From: G965202665 sp965243835
GTDB taxonomy: Bacteria; Actinomycetota; Acidimicrobiia; Spongiisociales; Spongiisociaceae
Direction: 5' to 3'
NCBI GenBank assembly: GCA_965243835.1
Contig: OZ251578.1
Span: 2,294,001-2,358,000 of the forward strand
DNA length: 64,000 bases
In this document: positions 26,409 through 34,880 of the stretch, piece after piece
Layout of the letters: every line of letters starts with the position of its first letter
Position numbering within the stretch: the first letter of the stretch is position 1
Program-made: the position numbers and the translations under genes
Notes under the pieces: model-generated
What the model was told of the DNA's origin: nothing
The model's database searches: none
The model's input: only the letters and a program-made list of their open reading frames with translations

Positions 26409-27104
26409 ATGCTACCTAACACAACTTTGGGTTTATTAATATTTCTATACGTGCTGATGCCTGGATTCGTTTGGTTGCATCGGACAGAACGGCGGGCTCT
26501 ACGTCCACGACGGCCCGGAGCCTTGGCGATAGCAGAAATTACTATCATCGGTTGTACTATTACGTTTATATCAGCACTAATAGTTTCAGCCATCGGACAA
26601 ATATTTGCGCCCCCATTTCTAAAAGTTACAGAATGGCTCGGTGCAACAGATAGTGGAAATTATTTTGTTCAAGAATTTTGGTGGTCCATCATATCTATTT
26701 CGTTCGTACTTGTGTTGTCTACAATTGTAGCCTTCTTTTTCCCAAAAATTATTTACCGTAAAGGATCCGTTAATATCAATTTTAGTAGTACAGTGTGGTA
26801 TGATGTATTAGGAAAAGAAAGAGATAATAGGCAAGCTAAGCTAGGAATATCGTTAGCTAATGGGACATCAATAGAAGGTTATCTTTTTAGTTATCCGACC
26901 GACCAAAATGATGATCAAATAGCTCTTAGAGAACCCATTTCGTTTCAAAGCGGTAAACTTAAATACCCTTTACAAATGGACCGTGTTATAATACCAAAAG
27001 AACAGATTGTAAGTATTGGCGTTGTCTTCACCGATTCCTCCGACGAGGAAGCCTATTCAGCGCAAGAAAATGATCCAAAAACGACGGCGGCCGAGGGAAT
27101 GTAG
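26409..27104 (+). CDS. AT-rich membrane protein (resembles DUF6338 family)
   Basis: 231 residues. It has an N-terminal membrane helix (TTLGLLIFLYVLMPGFVWL), then an Arg-rich cytosolic stretch, and two more spans (ITIIGCTITFISALIVSAIG and IISISFVLVLSTIVAFFFP). The C-terminal domain is beta-rich and soluble (GISLANGTSIEGYLFSYPT, then MDRVIIPKEQIVSIGVVF). The opening and the later dG-x-x-G-beta pattern resemble DUF6338-type proteins, an assignment I make by eye. The DNA is markedly AT-richer than both flanks, which suggests horizontal acquisition. The role is unknown. Confidence 0.7.
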   Translation: MLPNTTLGLLIFLYVLMPGFVWLHRTERRALRPRRPGALAIAEITIIGCTITFISALIVSAIGQIFAPPFLKVTEWLGATDSGNYFVQEFWWSIISISFVLVLSTIVAFFFPKIIYRKGSVNINFSSTVWYDVLGKERDNRQAKLGISLANGTSIEGYLFSYPTDQNDDQIALREPISFQSGKLKYPLQMDRVIIPKEQIVSIGVVFTDSSDEEAYSAQENDPKTTAAEGM

Positions 27105-27107
27105 ATT

Positions 27108-28181
27108 GTGGCCGGATACGACACGGGGCGGGGGGAGGTGGACCGTCTGATTGAGCGGGTGGTGGCGGAGGCCGGGGAGGGGGAGCACCCGGACCTCATC
27201 GCCGAAATCATCACCACCGCCGTGAAACTGCATCGGGACGGGGCGGGCCGGGGAGAGTTGAAACTGTTCAACAGCGCCCTCAAGGAAATGCGCTACTCGT
27301 CGCTGGTGTTCAACAACTCGGGCGACATCCCCAAACTGACCATTTTCGGATCCGCCCGCACCTCGCCCGACCATCCCGACTACCGGCTGGCCGTCGACCT
27401 GGCCCGCCATATCAGGGAGTTGGGCTGGATGACGGTAACCGGAGCCGGACCGGGGATTATGGAGGCGGGCAACCGGGGAGCGGGGCCGGGCGGGTCGTTC
27501 GGGGTGAACATCCGGCTCCCGTTCGAGGCCATCGTCAACCCCTACATCGACCCGGACCTGCTCATCAACTTCAAATATTTTTTCACCCGCAAACTGGGGT
27601 TCGTGAAAGAGTCGCATGCGTTCGCCGTCTTCCCGGGCGGGTTCGGCACGATGGACGAGGCTTTTGAGTTGCTGACCCTCATCCAGACCGGCAAAGCCCC
27701 CGTCCAGCCGGTGGTGATGATGGAAGCCGAGGGCGGCTCCTACTGGGAGGGGTGGCAACGCTTCGTATCCGACCATCTGACGGCCGGGGGAATGATCAGC
27801 GAAGACGACCGGAGCCTGTACCGGTTCACCCACCGCGTGGAGGAGGCCGCGCGGGAAATATGCGGTTTCTACCGCAACTACCATTCGCAACGGCGGGTGG
27901 GGAAAATGCTGGTGTTGCGCCTGCGCCGCGCCCCCTCCGCGGAGCAGGTGGCGGTTTTGAACGAAGAGTTCGGACATCTGTCCGCCGACGGCCGCATCGG
28001 GAAAATGGAGCCGACCCCGGCCGAGGTGCGGGACGGCGACCTGTTGCACTGCCCCCGTCTGGGCCTGCGTTTCGCCGGCCGCCGCTACGGGAGCCTGCGG
28101 GCCCTGATCGACCGCATCAACTCTTTCCCCATCGCCGACGAGAGTTTCACCGGCCCGCTCCCCCGCCCCCTTTCCGGCTGA
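27108..28181 (+). CDS. LOG family Rossmann-fold protein
   Basis: 357 residues from a GTG at 27108, three bases after the previous stop. The core is the LOG/lysine-decarboxylase-like fold: LTIFGSARTSPDHPDY, then VTGAGPGIMEAGNRGAGPGG and the diagnostic FPGGFGTMDEAFELLTLIQT (PGGxGTxxE). Relatives release cytokinin-type bases from nucleotides (LOG) or cleave other nucleoside monophosphates (PpnN). The extra ~100 N- and C-terminal residues resemble the longer bacterial group. Host-like GC contrasts with the AT-rich gene just upstream. Confidence 0.88.
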   Translation: MAGYDTGRGEVDRLIERVVAEAGEGEHPDLIAEIITTAVKLHRDGAGRGELKLFNSALKEMRYSSLVFNNSGDIPKLTIFGSARTSPDHPDYRLAVDLARHIRELGWMTVTGAGPGIMEAGNRGAGPGGSFGVNIRLPFEAIVNPYIDPDLLINFKYFFTRKLGFVKESHAFAVFPGGFGTMDEAFELLTLIQTGKAPVQPVVMMEAEGGSYWEGWQRFVSDHLTAGGMISEDDRSLYRFTHRVEEAAREICGFYRNYHSQRRVGKMLVLRLRRAPSAEQVAVLNEEFGHLSADGRIGKMEPTPAEVRDGDLLHCPRLGLRFAGRRYGSLRALIDRINSFPIADESFTGPLPRPLSG

Positions 28182-28253
28182 CCCGCCCCGCCCCATATCG
28201 TCCGGGCGGTTTCTGTGAGTTGCCGCGAATTCCGAGAATTTCCCGCGGGTAGA

Positions 28254-29000
28254 ATGGGCCGGGTGAGGCAAATACTTTCCGATCTGGTAGCCGAGCAGCA
28301 ACATCTGGATCAGTACCTGCAGCAAATCGACATACGAGACTGGTCGTCGCCCACCCCGGCGGAGGGATGGGACATCCGGGACACGGTCTCCCACTTGGCC
28401 CACATCGAGGAATACGCCTGCAACGCCCTGCGCGAAAACGGCTCCCGGCTGGACGAGTTGCGGGACTACCGGGATTTGGACGACTTGACCGAAGCGGGGG
28501 TGCGGCGGGGCCGGGACATGCGCCCCCAAGATGTGCTGGAATGGTGGAGGACGGAACGCGCCAAAGTGATGGAGTCCCTGAGCCGGGCGGGTTCTCGGGA
28601 GCGGGTGGGCTGGTTCTTCGGGGAAATGTCGGTGAGCAGTTTCGCCACTATCCGCCTGGCCGAAACCTGGGCCCACGGACTGGACGTGTTCGCGGCCATG
28701 GGCGACGAAACGGAAGATTCGGAACGGTTGCGGCATGTGCTGTTGCTGACGCAGATGAGCCTGCCCTGGGCGTTCCGGATGGCGGGTTGCGAATACGACC
28801 GGCAGGTGCGGTTGGAGGGCATCGGGCCGATGTACGCCGAATACGCGGCCGGGCCGGAGGACACCGACCAGCTGGTGCGGGGGCCGGTGGGGGAAATCTG
28901 CCGGATCGCCCTGCAACGCCTGGACCCGGACGCGGCCCGCAACCTGACCGTCTTTGGGGAAACCGCCGCCCAAGCCGTGCGGGTAATGCGCACCTACTGA
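28254..29000 (+). CDS. DinB/maleylpyruvate isomerase-like metal-binding protein (TIGR03084-like)
   Basis: 248 residues from the ATG at 28254; GTG starts at 28215 and 28263 are possible. A four-helix DinB-type bundle is suggested by WDIRDTVSHLAHIEEYACNA and RLAETWAHGLDVFAAMGDET, which supply the usual three histidines. The C-terminal extension (ICRIALQRLDPDAARNLTVF) matches the mycothiol-dependent isomerase-like group of actinobacteria. The precise reaction is unknown. It lies between the LOG and BtpA-like genes on the same strand. Confidence 0.8.
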   Translation: MGRVRQILSDLVAEQQHLDQYLQQIDIRDWSSPTPAEGWDIRDTVSHLAHIEEYACNALRENGSRLDELRDYRDLDDLTEAGVRRGRDMRPQDVLEWWRTERAKVMESLSRAGSRERVGWFFGEMSVSSFATIRLAETWAHGLDVFAAMGDETEDSERLRHVLLLTQMSLPWAFRMAGCEYDRQVRLEGIGPMYAEYAAGPEDTDQLVRGPVGEICRIALQRLDPDAARNLTVFGETAAQAVRVMRTY

Positions 29001-29027
29001 CCCGGATAAACGCAGGTTGGCAGGCCG

Positions 29028-29804
29028 ATGGGCGATTTGTTTCTGACCGGAATGGTTCATTTGGGGCCGCTCCCCGGCTCCCCCCGTTTCGCAGGCGACT
29101 TCCCGGCCGTGCTGGAACAGGCGGCGGCGGACGCGGCCATCCTGCAGGAAACGGGATGGGATGCGGTCCTGGTGGAAAACTTGGGGGACGCCCCCTTCTA
29201 CCCGGACAATGCGCCGGACATAACGGTGGCGACGATGACCCGGGCGGTTGCGGCCGTGCGGGAGCGGGTAACCATCCCGGTGGGGGTGAACGTGTTGCGC
29301 AACGACGGCGCGGCGGCCCTGGCGGTGGCCGTCGCCTGCGAGGGGGCGTTCATCCGGGTGAACGTGCTGGCGGGAACCATGTTCACCGACCAGGGAGTAA
29401 TCGAGGGTCGGGCGGCGGAGCTGTCCCGCCTGCGCCGGGAACTGGGAGCGGAGGTGGAAATCTGGGCCGATGTGTTCGTAAAACACGCCATCGCGCCCAT
29501 AGGCGTGGAAATAGGCGCCGCGGCCGCCGACCTGTGGCAACGGGCCGGAACCGACGCGCTCATAGTGTCCGGCCCCGCCACCGGCCGCCCGATGAGCGAA
29601 CAAGAGTTGCGCCGGGTGCGGGAAGCCGTCCCCCCAGCCCGCCTGCTGGCCGGCTCCGGCGTAACCCCCGACACCATCGGCCGGCTGGCCCCCCACATAG
29701 ACGGAGCCATAGTGGGAACCGCCCTAAAACAAGACGGCCAGACCACAAACCCCATAGACCCCGCCCGCGCCCAAGCCCTAACCCAAGCCGCCCGTAATAG
29801 CTGA
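29028..29804 (+). CDS. BtpA/SgcQ family protein
   Basis: 258 residues with a TIM-barrel-like alternation. It opens with GMVHLGPLPGSPRF, continues with DAVLVENLGDAPFYPDNAPD, GVNVLRNDGAAALAVAVACE and IRVNVLAGTMFTDQGVIEGR, and ends with DALIVSGPATGRP, LLAGSGVTPDTI and DGAIVGTALKQDG. BtpA was described in cyanobacterial photosystem I biogenesis; non-photosynthetic homologs have unassigned, probably enzymatic, roles. The 3' third of this gene was duplicated to 31986-32275. Confidence 0.88.
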   Translation: MGDLFLTGMVHLGPLPGSPRFAGDFPAVLEQAAADAAILQETGWDAVLVENLGDAPFYPDNAPDITVATMTRAVAAVRERVTIPVGVNVLRNDGAAALAVAVACEGAFIRVNVLAGTMFTDQGVIEGRAAELSRLRRELGAEVEIWADVFVKHAIAPIGVEIGAAAADLWQRAGTDALIVSGPATGRPMSEQELRRVREAVPPARLLAGSGVTPDTIGRLAPHIDGAIVGTALKQDGQTTNPIDPARAQALTQAARNS

Positions 29805-29827
29805 CCTTTGCGCAACCGCCAACCGAC

Positions 29828-31858
29828 CTAACTTCCCCTAGGTTGCCATTGCCAATACCCAATATCATCAGCCAGCCTCCGCGCGCCCGAACCATCATCT
29901 CGCGCCACCCACAATTCACTATCTACTTTATAGGCGAACCGTCCTCCATCTGGCGACCACCCCCACTCACTGATCCCATATTCAGAAATGGAAATATTGT
30001 CAGCCAACCGACGGACACCTGAACCATCCACACCCACCGCCCACAACTCCCGCCTCCTATCAGAAAAATCCCGCGCATCCACCATATAGACAATGCTCTC
30101 CCCATCCGGCGACCACCGCCAATCTTGAATAGCAACATTATCCGTCAACCGATAGGCACTTGAACCATTCGCTCCCGCCACCCACAACTCACTACCCAGA
30201 ACGGTTCGGCGAGAATCTCTTACTTTCACCTCATAAGCAATCCGTTCCGTATTCGGCGACCACCACCAATCTTCAATATCGTCGGCTAATTGTCTAGCAT
30301 CCGAACCATCCGCCTCCGCCACCCACAGCCCGTAACCCAACCATTTACCAAACTCCCATACCCGCGACTGATAGGCAATCTTCTCCCCACCGGGCGACCA
30401 CGACCAGTTATAAGCAAAGTCCTCGGTTAACCTACGACGGCCCGAACCATCCACACCCACCACCCACAACTCATTAGTATACTCAATACTATTAGCAACT
30501 CTTACTCTTGTCTCATAGACGACTCGCCTTCCATCCGGTGACAACCATAGATTATTAATAGCAACACCATCGGTCAACCGACGAGCTCCCGAACCATCCA
30601 CACCCACCACCCACAACTCCTCTGCCACCCAACTATCGCCTCGCCTATTCAATACATAACCTATCCATTTCCCATCCGGAGACCATCGCCATCTTTTAGT
30701 AACATAATTATCACCAGTTAAAGTTTTCATAGCATTATTACCATTTAAAGTTTTGATACCAACATTGCCTACTAACCGACGCGCGCCTGAACTATCTACC
30801 CCTGCCACCCACAACTCACTATCTACCTCATAGGCAATCAGTTCCCCATTCGGCGACCATCCCCACGACCAACCACCTCCTTCGGATAACCTGATGAGAC
30901 CCGAACCATCCGCCTCCGCCGCCCACAATTCACCGCCCATAGTATAACCAAAGTAATCCCTCTCAGTTCCCGCAGAATAGGCAATCCGTTCCCCATCCGG
31001 CGACCACTCCCACCCAAAACCAACATCATCGGTTAACTTACGGGCGGCCGAACCATCCACACTGGCCACCCACAACTCACCACCTGCCGCATTACCGCGA
31101 AAATCCCGCACTCTAACCTCATAAGCAATCCACTCCCCACTCGGCGACCACTCCCACCCAAAACCAACATCGTCCGTTAACCGACGGGCACCCGAACCAT
31201 CCGCACCAGCCACCCACAATTCACGCGCCACCTGATCGCCGAAGGAATCGTACACCAGTACCTCGTAGGCGATTTTTCTGGTCCAGGGAAGTGCTTGCTG
31301 GCCGTGGCGCATAAAGGTGGCTAGTTGGGCGCGGGTGGAGGCGGTGGGGAAGGCCCGTTGTAGGACCGTAGTTATTTGGGTGGCGGTTATTACTTGGTCG
31401 GGGCGGAAAGTGTCGTCCGGGTAGCCTTGGAACCAGGATTGCTCTACCGCGTACGCTATGTCTTCGTTTTGGGGGTGCGTTGCCGGGACATCGGGAAATC
31501 GGGCGGGGGCGGCGGGATCACCAGGATTGCCGCCTCGCAGGAAGGCGGCCATGTCCCCCCGGGTGGCTCCGGCGGGGAAGGCGCGGCCGACGACGGTTAC
31601 TATCTGATGGGCGGGGACCGGGCTGTCCGGCCGGAAAGAACCGTCGGGGTAGCCGGTGAACCAACCTTGTCGGCAGGCGTAGGTGATGTCGGAATACGCG
31701 GGACTGGTCGCCAGAGCATCCGAGAACCGGCAACCGCTCTCCCCCGTAGCATCCTGACCAGTAGTCGCCGGTGCGGGATAGGCCAGCGACAACGCCACCG
31801 CACATGCGACTATGACCGACCGGCCCTTGCTGGCTAAGCCGGTTCGTCTGATAGTCAT
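29828..31858 (-). CDS. Exported SLH plus WD40/TolB-like propeller protein 1
   Basis: 676 residues: signal peptide (SVIVACAVALSLAYPAPATT), then two SLH-like modules. The first is CRFSDALATSPAYSDITYAC with GWFTGYPDGSFRPD; the second is FPDVPATHPQNEDIAYAVEQ with SWFQGYPDDTFRPDQVITA. Ten repeats follow of the type ELWVAG.DGSGARRLTDD, then W.WSPDGE.IAYEV, the PD40/TolB signature. A beta-propeller of this kind at the surface may bind ligands or proteins. It is convergent with the BtpA-like gene and is a close paralog of 32301-34727. Confidence 0.87.
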   Translation of the reverse strand: MTIRRTGLASKGRSVIVACAVALSLAYPAPATTGQDATGESGCRFSDALATSPAYSDITYACRQGWFTGYPDGSFRPDSPVPAHQIVTVVGRAFPAGATRGDMAAFLRGGNPGDPAAPARFPDVPATHPQNEDIAYAVEQSWFQGYPDDTFRPDQVITATQITTVLQRAFPTASTRAQLATFMRHGQQALPWTRKIAYEVLVYDSFGDQVARELWVAGADGSGARRLTDDVGFGWEWSPSGEWIAYEVRVRDFRGNAAGGELWVASVDGSAARKLTDDVGFGWEWSPDGERIAYSAGTERDYFGYTMGGELWAAEADGSGLIRLSEGGGWSWGWSPNGELIAYEVDSELWVAGVDSSGARRLVGNVGIKTLNGNNAMKTLTGDNYVTKRWRWSPDGKWIGYVLNRRGDSWVAEELWVVGVDGSGARRLTDGVAINNLWLSPDGRRVVYETRVRVANSIEYTNELWVVGVDGSGRRRLTEDFAYNWSWSPGGEKIAYQSRVWEFGKWLGYGLWVAEADGSDARQLADDIEDWWWSPNTERIAYEVKVRDSRRTVLGSELWVAGANGSSAYRLTDNVAIQDWRWSPDGESIVYMVDARDFSDRRRELWAVGVDGSGVRRLADNISISEYGISEWGWSPDGGRFAYKVDSELWVARDDGSGARRLADDIGYWQWQPRGS

Positions 31859-31985
31859 ATCTGGTAATCATACCCATCCCAACCCGTGCCGCGATCCCTA
31901 CCCTCCTAAGCCATAAAATTTCTTAAGAAACACTGCCTGTCAACTGACGTACCCCTCTAAACAACATCTCCCGCACTCACTAAGT

Positions 31986-32275
31986 CGATGTGTTCGTAAA
32001 ATACGCCGATCCTGTGGAACGGGCCGGAGCCGACGCTATCATAGTGTCCGTCCCACCACCGGCCACCCGGTGCGCGAACCAGAGTTGCGCCGGGTGCGTA
32101 GTCGTCCCCCAATCCCGACTGCTGACCAGTTCCGGCGTGAACCCCCGCCACGCTCGGCCAGCTGGCCCCCACATAGATGGGGCTATCGTGGTAACCGCCC
32201 TCAAAAAGCAGGGCCTGATTACGAACCCATAGGCCCCGCCCGCGCCCAAACCCTTACCAAAGCCCCTCGCCGTAG
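31986..32275 (+). pseudogene. Decayed copy of the BtpA-like gene's 3' end
   Basis: GATGTGTTCGTAAAATACGCC aligns with 29468 onward in the intact gene. It continues, after a ~45-base internal deletion, through CGGGCCGGAGCCGAC, CATAGTGTCCG and the region encoding PHIDGAIVGTAL. Frameshifts and stops are present. It occupies the gap between the two propeller genes in the same relative place as the intact gene has to the first, so it marks a tandem duplication. Confidence 0.88.
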
Positions 32276-32300
32276 ATGTTCCCGCGTATCGCCAACCGAC

Positions 32301-34727
32301 TTAACTATTCACAGGTTGCCACCGCAAATCATGAACATCGTCTGCAATCTTGCGAGCCCGCGAACCATCCGCAACCGCCACCCACAACTCCGTAGATGTC
32401 TCATTGCCACCAGAATCCCGCACGGTTACCCCATAAGCAAACTCCTCCCCACTTGGTGACCGACCCCACACTCTCCATATCCATCCAGTAAGGGCAACAT
32501 CGGATGTCAATCTACGGACACCTGAACCATCCACCCTCACCACCCATAACTCCCGCTTACTACCCGGGGAATCCCCTACATCATAGAAAATGCTCTCCTC
32601 GTCCATCCAAGTACACCACAGCCATCCTCCTTCAGAAATAGCTACGTCATTGACTAACAGATGAGCATCCGAACCATCCACTCCCACCACCCACAACTCC
32701 CTACCCTCTCCATTAGAATCTCGCTCTACAACATAGGCAATTCGCTTCCCATCCGGCGACCACCACCACCCATGGTCAACATCCTCGGCTAACCGACGCG
32801 CCCTCGAACCATCCGCACTCGCCACCCACAACTCCCGATCACTATCAGAAGAACCCCCTACATTCACCTCATAGGCAATACTCTCCCCATCCGGTGACCA
32901 TCTCCATCCCCATCCTTCTTCAGAAATATCGTCAGTTAGCTTTCGGGTGCTCGAACCATCCGCACTCGCCACCCACAACTCAGTATTCACTACTGTTCTA
33001 CGAGGATCCCGTTTTTTCACCCCATAGGCTATCGTCTCCTTACTCGGTGACCATTCCCAACTATAAGCAATATCTTTATCAATTTGTCGCTGATTCGAGC
33101 CGTCCGTATCAGCCACCCACAACCCGTAACCCAACCATCTTCCAAACTCCCATATCCTCGACTGATAAGCGATCAATTCCCCACTTGGTGACAACATCCA
33201 GTTGTAAGCAAAATCGTTGGTCAACCGCCGCGGTGCCGAACCATCTATACCCACCACCCACAACTCACTGGTCGCCCCTTCATCCCGAGAATTCTCTTTT
33301 ACCTCATAGACAATCCGCTCCCCATCCGGCGACCACCACTCTCCATTAATAAAATATTTGATATCAATATCTCCCGTCAACCGACGAATAGCTGAATCAT
33401 CTAAACTAGCCACCCACAACTCCCTAGGGACTTCATAACCAAAAGAATCGTAACCTGGGACTGTCAACCCCGAAACTGTAAAAGAAATACGATCGCCGTC
33501 CGGCGACCACTCCCACCCTCCACGAACAGAAACCCCATGTGTCAACCGCTGGCGCCCCGAACCATCTGCACCCACCACCCACAAGTCATATTCTAAAATA
33601 CTCCCCCAGGAACTCCGCTCAGTCACTACACCAAAGACAATCTGCTCTCCACTCGGTGACCATCCCCAATGCCAAACATCATCAACTAACTGACGAGTAT
33701 CTGAACCATCCACCTCCGCTACCCACAACTCCTTACTCACAATACCCCCATAGGAATTCCACTCTGTTACTATATTATAGGCAATCCGCTCCTCACCCGG
33801 CGACCACTCCCACCCACCGCCAACTTCATCCGTTATCTGACGTGCACCAGAACCATCCGCATCCGCCACCCACAACTCACTACCTGTCTCATTGCCGCGA
33901 AAATCCCGCACTGTCACCTCATAGGCAATCCGCTCACCACCTGGTGACCATTCCCAATCCCCAAACTGATCTTCGTAATCCTCATAGTGATAATAGCGAA
34001 CATCATCGGTTAACCGACGGGTGCCCGAACCATCCGAACTGGCTACCCACAACTCACGCGCCACTTTTTCGCCTAGGGAATCGTATACCGGGACCTCGTA
34101 GGCGATTTTGCTGGGTGATGGTTGGGGTTGGGGTTCGTTTTGGGCGTTTAGGGCTTGCTGGCCGTGGCGCATAAAGGTGGCTAGTTGGGCGCGGGTGGAG
34201 GCGGTGGGGAAGGCCCTTTGTAGGACCGTGGTGATTTGGGTGGCGGTTATTATCTGGTCGGGGCGGAAGGCGCCGTCCGGGTAGCCTTGGAACCAGGACT
34301 GCTCTACCGCGTACGCTATGTCTTCGTTTCGGGGATGCGTCGCCGGGACATCGGGAAATCGGGCGGGGGTGGCGGGATCACCAGGATTGCCGCCTCGCAG
34401 GAAGACGGCCATGTCGGACCGGGTGGCTCCGGAGGGGAAGGCGCGGCCTACTACGGTTGCTATCTGATGGGCGGGGACCGGGCGGTCCGGGTGGAAAGAA
34501 CCGTCGGGGTAGCCGGTGAACCAACCTTTTTGGCAGGCATGGGTTACGTCAGCGTGCGCGGGGTTGGTCGCCGGTACGTCCGGGAAACGGCAATCGCCCT
34601 CCCCCGTGGCATCCTGACCGGTCGCCGTCGGTGCGGGATAGGCCAGCGACAACGCCATCGCCCAAGCGACTATGACCAAACCGGCTCCCGTCCTCTTGCC
34701 TGGCAGGCCGGTTCGTCTGATGGTCAT
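32301..34727 (-). CDS. Exported SLH plus WD40/TolB-like propeller protein 2
   Basis: 808 residues. The signal peptide and the two SLH-like modules are almost the same as in protein 1 (FPDVPATHPRNEDIAYAVEQ, SWFQGYPDGAFRPDQIITA). Twelve ELWV...DGS...RRLT / WSP.GE.IAY propeller repeats follow, two more than its neighbour. The difference shows that repeats have been gained or lost since the duplication. A QPQPSPS linker joins the SLH and propeller parts. DNA at the 5' end (SLH part) is nearly identical between the two genes, which favours recombination between them. Confidence 0.87.
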   Translation of the reverse strand: MTIRRTGLPGKRTGAGLVIVAWAMALSLAYPAPTATGQDATGEGDCRFPDVPATNPAHADVTHACQKGWFTGYPDGSFHPDRPVPAHQIATVVGRAFPSGATRSDMAVFLRGGNPGDPATPARFPDVPATHPRNEDIAYAVEQSWFQGYPDGAFRPDQIITATQITTVLQRAFPTASTRAQLATFMRHGQQALNAQNEPQPQPSPSKIAYEVPVYDSLGEKVARELWVASSDGSGTRRLTDDVRYYHYEDYEDQFGDWEWSPGGERIAYEVTVRDFRGNETGSELWVADADGSGARQITDEVGGGWEWSPGEERIAYNIVTEWNSYGGIVSKELWVAEVDGSDTRQLVDDVWHWGWSPSGEQIVFGVVTERSSWGSILEYDLWVVGADGSGRQRLTHGVSVRGGWEWSPDGDRISFTVSGLTVPGYDSFGYEVPRELWVASLDDSAIRRLTGDIDIKYFINGEWWSPDGERIVYEVKENSRDEGATSELWVVGIDGSAPRRLTNDFAYNWMLSPSGELIAYQSRIWEFGRWLGYGLWVADTDGSNQRQIDKDIAYSWEWSPSKETIAYGVKKRDPRRTVVNTELWVASADGSSTRKLTDDISEEGWGWRWSPDGESIAYEVNVGGSSDSDRELWVASADGSRARRLAEDVDHGWWWSPDGKRIAYVVERDSNGEGRELWVVGVDGSDAHLLVNDVAISEGGWLWCTWMDEESIFYDVGDSPGSKRELWVVRVDGSGVRRLTSDVALTGWIWRVWGRSPSGEEFAYGVTVRDSGGNETSTELWVAVADGSRARKIADDVHDLRWQPVNS

Positions 34728-34851
34728 ATCCGGTAATCATACCCGCCCTCACCGCGCCGCGGCCCCGCCCTCTTCCCGGCCAAATTATTTTCTTTTAAAT
34801 ATGGGAATAAAATCTTCTCTTCTGTTGTTATACCTTATACCAGGAAAGAAA

Positions 34852-34880
34852 TGTCACAGGGGGGTGTTACAGTGAACACC
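34852..34880 (+). promoter_or_regulatory. Conserved leader motif of a DUF222/HNH gene
   Basis: TGTCACA, six G, TGTTAC, then exactly ten bases to the ATG at 34881. The same arrangement with identical spacing precedes all three starts of the other DUF222 gene (11381, 11525, 11678), although the six central bases differ (CCCTCC or CCCCCT there). This could be an operator, a promoter element or a translational control site. Confidence 0.5.
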
